A stretch of 36,302 nucleotides of DNA from Candidatus Eiseniibacteriota bacterium (GTDB lineage: Bacteria > Eisenbacteria > RBG-16-71-46). The stretch covers positions 1 through 36,302 of the forward strand of contig JACRPT010000116.1 in NCBI GenBank assembly GCA_016223045.1. The letters run 5' to 3'. Position numbers and translations under genes: made by a program. Positions 32,920-36,302 of this stretch are shown piece after piece. Under the pieces are notes generated by a model that was given only the letters and a program-made list of their open reading frames with translations, searched no databases and was not told the DNA's origin. The stretch's first letter is position 1. Each line of letters begins with the position of its first letter.

Positions 32920-32966
32920 GGAAGAACAGAATCCCGCCGGAGGCCCTTCGGCTGATCCAGCGGAGG
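32920..32966. repeat. dispersed hairpin repeat, copy 2
   Basis: This is the second copy of the repeat at 30198-30242, in the space between pgi and nnrS. The stem here reads GCCGGAGG/CCTTCGGC-like, so pairing is kept though some bases differ. Confidence 0.55.
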
Positions 32967-33089
32967 CAGATGCCACCACGCCGCCGCCGCTCGGTATCGG
33001 CAGGTCATCTGGTCGCGCGAGGGCGAACCCGAGCGGGCCATCGCCGGGGAGTCCGTCCCCAGAGGCAGCGGGTGCACCGGGCAGCGAAC

Positions 33090-34772
33090 TCACGCCCTCA
33101 CCGCCGCGCCGAGCCCCTCCACCAGCGCGTCGAGGCCGCGCTCGATCGCGGCGCCCAGGTGGATGCGCACCACGCGGCGGCCGCGGCGCGCCAGCACCTC
33201 GAAGTCGCCCGCGGCCTGCTCGCGGCGCAGCGCGCCGAAGCCGTACGGCTCGCCCGGGATCGCGACCTCGTCGCCCTCGTCGGCGGTGAGCTGCAGGAAC
33301 ACGCCGGTGGCGGGCCCGCCCTTGTGGAGCTGGCCGGTCGAGTGCAGGAAGCGCGGCCCGTAGCCGAGCGTGGTGGCGACGTGCGTGTACGCGCGCGCGG
33401 CGAGCCGCAGGCGCTGGAGGCGCTCGTGCACGGCGGGCGTGCGGCGCAGGTAGGCGAGCAGCGCGAAGTAGTCGCCGGGCCCGGCCAGCGCCAGCAGCGC
33501 GCCGGCCCAGCCGACCGGATCGGCCTTCGCGCGCGCCGCCAGGCGCTCGCGCACCGCGAGCGGCGCGTAGGCCGCGAGCCCATCGTCCTCGGCGACCGGC
33601 GTCTCGTCGGGGAAGCGGCCGTCGGCGAGGAAGCGCTCGAGCACCACCTGCGTCGCCTGCTTGGCCTCGGCGACGTTGGGCTCGTCGAAGGGGTCCACGC
33701 CCAGCACCGCGCCCGCGGCGGCGGTGGCGATCTCCCAGCGCAGGAACGCGCCGCCCAGCCCGGCGAGCCCGTCGAGCCGCTCGCGCAGCACCGGATGCCC
33801 GGCGTCGCGCAGCAGCTGGAGCGCGGGCGGCAGCGCGGGTGAGGGCGGGCCGGCGATGAGCTCGACGAACACGCGGTCCTCGCCGTACGCGCCCGGGGGC
33901 GCCGGCGGCTCCAGGTCCACCGGGACGATGCCGCGGCCGTCCTTGCCGGTGCTCTCGGCGACGAGCTGCTCGAGCCACGAGCCGAGCGCTTCGAGCCCGG
34001 GGCCGGGCACGAAGGTGAGCTTGTCGCGATGCTCGAGCGCGTACCCGCCGAGACGCGCGCCGAGCTGCACGGCGCCGCCCTCCACCGGCGCGGCGGGGCC
34101 GGAGCGCCGTGCCTCGGCGGCCGCACTGGCGAGCAGCGCGCGCAGGTCGGCGCCGATCAGGGCGGCGGGCACCAGGCCGAAGCAGGAGAGCGCGGAGTAG
34201 CGGCCGCCGATGTCGGCCGGGTTGAGGAAGGTGCGGCGGTAACCGCGCGTCGCGGCGAGCGCGGCGAGCGCGGTGCCGGGATCGGTGATGGCGACGAACG
34301 CGCGGCCCGCATCGTCGCCGCGCGCGGCGCGCACCCACTCGAAGAAGTGCTTCTCGAACGAGGCGACCTCGATGGTGCCGCCCGACTTCGAGGACACGAC
34401 GAACAGCGTGCGCGCCGGGTCGTGCGTGGCGCCGACCGCGCGCACCGCGGCGGGCGAGGTGTTGTCGAGCACGGTGAGCTCGAGGCGGCCGGGCCGGACG
34501 CCGAAGGTGGAGCGCAGGACCTCGGGGGCCAGGCTCGAGCCGCCCATGCCGAGCAGCACGGCGTGGGTGAAGCCCTCGGCCGCGACCTCCTCCGCGAACG
34601 CCTCGAGCCCCGCGACCTCGGGCGCCATGCGGGCGGGCAGGTCGAGCCAGCCCAGCCGGTTCGCCGCGACCGCGCGGTGCGCGGGGTCGGCGCTCCACAG
34701 CGTCGCGTCCTTCGCCCACAGGCGCGCGGTGAAGTCCGCGAGCTGCGCGGGCGCCCGCCAGTCGCGGCTCAC
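33090..34772 (-). CDS. pgi: glucose-6-phosphate isomerase
   Basis: 560 residues with the two SIS-like halves. VLLGMGGSSLAPEVLRSTFG and VVSSKSGGTIEVASFEKHFF are the sugar-phosphate sites, ITDPGTALAALAA and LNPADIGGRYSALSCFGL follow, and LGYGPRFLHSTGQLHKGGPA carries the conserved His near the C-terminus. It interconverts glucose-6-phosphate and fructose-6-phosphate. The family is closest to the Pgi part of fused Tal-Pgi proteins: N-terminal ARLWAKDATLW is a segment typical of that fusion. Here it is a separate gene starting at GTG 34772, 88 bp after the tal stop. It ties the gnd-zwf-pgl products back to glycolysis. Confidence 0.93.
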   Translation of the reverse strand: MSRDWRAPAQLADFTARLWAKDATLWSADPAHRAVAANRLGWLDLPARMAPEVAGLEAFAEEVAAEGFTHAVLLGMGGSSLAPEVLRSTFGVRPGRLELTVLDNTSPAAVRAVGATHDPARTLFVVSSKSGGTIEVASFEKHFFEWVRAARGDDAGRAFVAITDPGTALAALAATRGYRRTFLNPADIGGRYSALSCFGLVPAALIGADLRALLASAAAEARRSGPAAPVEGGAVQLGARLGGYALEHRDKLTFVPGPGLEALGSWLEQLVAESTGKDGRGIVPVDLEPPAPPGAYGEDRVFVELIAGPPSPALPPALQLLRDAGHPVLRERLDGLAGLGGAFLRWEIATAAAGAVLGVDPFDEPNVAEAKQATQVVLERFLADGRFPDETPVAEDDGLAAYAPLAVRERLAARAKADPVGWAGALLALAGPGDYFALLAYLRRTPAVHERLQRLRLAARAYTHVATTLGYGPRFLHSTGQLHKGGPATGVFLQLTADEGDEVAIPGEPYGFGALRREQAAGDFEVLARRGRRVVRIHLGAAIERGLDALVEGLGAAVRA

Positions 34773-34860
34773 CGTGGTCTCTGCGCGGGCCGCGCGGGCG
34801 CGTGACGGTTCGCGCCCGCGGCGGCCTGCACGGGGACCGCGCGGGTGCGCCAGCGGCGGC

Positions 34861-36003
34861 TCACCGGGGCTTCCCCGCCATCTGCGCGCGCTTCTGCTCG
34901 AGCGTGGCGAGCAGCGCGTCGAACGACTTCGCGAACGCCTTCACGCCCTCGTCCTCGAGCTGCCCGATCAGGTCGTCCACCGGCACGCCCAGCTCGGGCA
35001 GGCGGCGGAACAGGCCGCGCGCCCCCGCGAGGTCGCGCGTGATGGTGGTCTCGAGGCGGCCGTGCTCGTTGAACGCGGCCAGGGTCTGCGGCGGCATGGT
35101 GTTCACGGTGTCGCGCCCGATCAGCTCGTCCACGTAGAGGGTGTCGGGGTAGGCCTTGTTCTTGGTGCTGGTCGAAGCCCACAGCGGGCGCTGCCGGTTC
35201 GCGCCGCGCGCCGCGAGCGCCTTGAAGCGTTCCGCGCCGAACACCTCGAGGAAGCGCGCGTAGGCCAGCCGCGCGTTCGCCACCGCGGCCCGGCCGCGCA
35301 GCCGCTCCAGCGCGGCCAGCTCGCTCGAGCCGGCCGGCAGCGTGGCGATACGCTGCTCGATCGCGGCGTCCACCTTGGAATCCACGCGCGAGACGAAGAA
35401 CGAGGCCACCGAGTGGATGCCGGCCAGCTCGCGGCCCTGCGCCGCGCGCTGTTCGAGGCCGGAGAGGTACGCGTCCATCACCTGCTCGTAGCGCGCCAGT
35501 GAGAAGATGAGCGTGACGTTCACACAGATGCCCTCGGCGGTGAGCCGGGTGACGGCGGGGAGCCCGGCCGCGGTGGCCGGCACCTTGATCATGACGTTCC
35601 CCCGCGCCACCTCGCGGTGGAGCCGGCGCGCCTCCTCGATGGTGGCCGCGGTCTGGCCCGCCAGGTAGGGGCTCACCTCGATGCTGACGCGGCCGTCGAG
35701 GCCGCGCGTGCGCTCGTAGACCGGCCCCAGCAGGTCGCAGGCGGTCTGCACGTCCTCGATCGCCAGCGACTCGAAGAGCGCGCTGCCGGAGAGACCGCGC
35801 GCCAGCCGCGGCTCGATGGCGGCGTCGTAGTCGGCGCCCTGGCCTAGGGCCTGCTGGAAGATCGTGGGGTTCGACGTCACACCCACGACGCCCTGGTCGC
35901 GGACCTGCGCTTCGAACTGGCCGGAGTGGAGCTCGCGGCGGTGGATGTAGTCGAGCCAGACGCTCTGGCCGAGATCCTGGAGCTGCTGGGCACGACTGGG
36001 CAT
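34861..36003 (-). CDS. tal: transaldolase (Tal of the Tal-Pgi type)
   Basis: 380 residues. GVVGVTSNPTIFQQALG is the N-terminal signature, GNVMIKVPATAAGLPAV includes the Schiff-base Lys, and WASTSTKNKAYPDTLYVDEL and NTMPPQTLAAFNEHG are C-terminal marks of the long transaldolase form. It moves a three-carbon unit between sugar phosphates in the non-oxidative pentose-phosphate pathway. ATG 36003 follows GGAG by seven bases; the open frame continues upstream to 36300 without family similarity. The next gene is pgi, whose start context resembles the tal stop context. Confidence 0.94.
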   Translation of the reverse strand: MPSRAQQLQDLGQSVWLDYIHRRELHSGQFEAQVRDQGVVGVTSNPTIFQQALGQGADYDAAIEPRLARGLSGSALFESLAIEDVQTACDLLGPVYERTRGLDGRVSIEVSPYLAGQTAATIEEARRLHREVARGNVMIKVPATAAGLPAVTRLTAEGICVNVTLIFSLARYEQVMDAYLSGLEQRAAQGRELAGIHSVASFFVSRVDSKVDAAIEQRIATLPAGSSELAALERLRGRAAVANARLAYARFLEVFGAERFKALAARGANRQRPLWASTSTKNKAYPDTLYVDELIGRDTVNTMPPQTLAAFNEHGRLETTITRDLAGARGLFRRLPELGVPVDDLIGQLEDEGVKAFAKSFDALLATLEQKRAQMAGKPR

Positions 36004-36254
36004 GACGTCTCCATGGGATGGCGACACGATGCGCGCGGCGGCGGCGGACTCGGATGACGCACCGAGGATGCCTGCTGGAGGGTGGCGCGCGCAAGGCGCG
36101 AGCGTCCTGCGCGCGCCGGGTGGCCCGGCGTGGCGGTACCAAAGGCCCACCGGGGTTGCCTGCAGCAGTTTCGGAAGCCCCCTGAGCCCGCCGCGTTCTG
36201 AGCCCTGATTTCCGGGGGTTCGGCCGGTGGTGGCCGGTCGGCAGCGCGGGCTGC

Positions 36255-36302
36255 TATTTTCGCGCTCATGCAACGCCCTTGCTTTGTTTCGTTTCTGCAA
36301 CC
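36255..36302 (+). CDS. possible start of a further gene, cut by the window edge
   Basis: TGC-TATTTT (36255-36260) lies seven bases before ATG 36268, the same spacing as at the ndh start. Eleven codons (MQRPCFVSFLQ) are in the window before the edge. There is no ribosome-binding site. This rests on the promoter pattern only; the coding part would be 36268-36302. Confidence 0.25.

Noticed and set aside
34769-34864. Separate 31-codon gene between tal and pgi starting on the GTGA at the tal stop
   Set aside because: It is very short and Arg/Ala/Pro-rich with no recognisable feature. It is better explained as a duplicated junction.

Overview
The window is GC-rich bacterial chromosome. Nearly every gene has strong third-position GC, GTG and TTG starts are frequent, and TGA is the commonest stop. 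Two secreted proteins end in the same kind of C-terminal domain (an N-P-N-P motif, then a Gly-Ile-Tyr turn near the end), the FlgD-like / type-IX-like sorting tail. That domain, the composition and the mix of genes suggest an uncultured lineage such as Candidatus Eisenbacteria or a related FCB-side phylum. This is inference; no rRNA is present to prove it.

Left third (1-12.5 kb). A class II aldolase-family gene and mtnA (methionine salvage or the related DHAP shunt) are followed by a convergent gene for a large secreted beta-propeller protein. Next come a nucleotidyltransferase with a small partner, and then a four-gene corrinoid methyl-transfer cluster (5.5-9.3 kb). The cluster encodes an MttB-family methyltransferase, a MetH reactivation-domain protein, a corrinoid carrier and a homocysteine methyltransferase. 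Together these look like a methionine synthase split into separate genes, with the folate module replaced by an MttB-type methyl donor module. Two secreted-protein genes follow; the second is cut by an in-frame TAG ahead of its sorting tail. A tRNA-Cys gene ends this part.

Middle (12.5-28.3 kb). This part holds a polysaccharide flippase with an expanded 18-bp coding repeat, a large cytoplasmic hybrid histidine kinase (PAS-HisKA-HATPase-REC-REC-Hpt) and a fosmidomycin-resistance-type MFS transporter. The oxidative pentose phosphate operon gnd-zwf-pgl comes next. It is followed by a stand-alone transposase-like HTH protein, a GT2 glycosyltransferase, a type II NADH dehydrogenase, an OsmC-family protein, class II fumarase and a threonine/serine dehydratase that overlaps the fumarase by ATGA.

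Right third (28.3-36.3 kb), all on the minus strand. It contains a HigB-HigA type toxin-antitoxin pair, a decayed copy of the 3' end of a tlpA-like gene, an NYN-domain nuclease-like gene and the intact tlpA-like gene. NnrS, glucose-6-phosphate isomerase and transaldolase follow. The tal-pgi pair complements gnd-zwf-pgl about 11 kb away, so most of the pentose phosphate cycle is in this window. The NYN gene sits between two near-identical 165-bp copies of the tlpA 3' end, which looks like the footprint of an insertion at the end of a gene.

The non-coding DNA shows a repeated theme of diverged short tandem duplications (79 bp and 40 bp, and possibly about 90 bp), a possible MITE-like element and a dispersed hairpin repeat. 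Several promoters have a TA-N3-T minus-10 hexamer only 7-9 nt before an ATG, which suggests leaderless transcripts.
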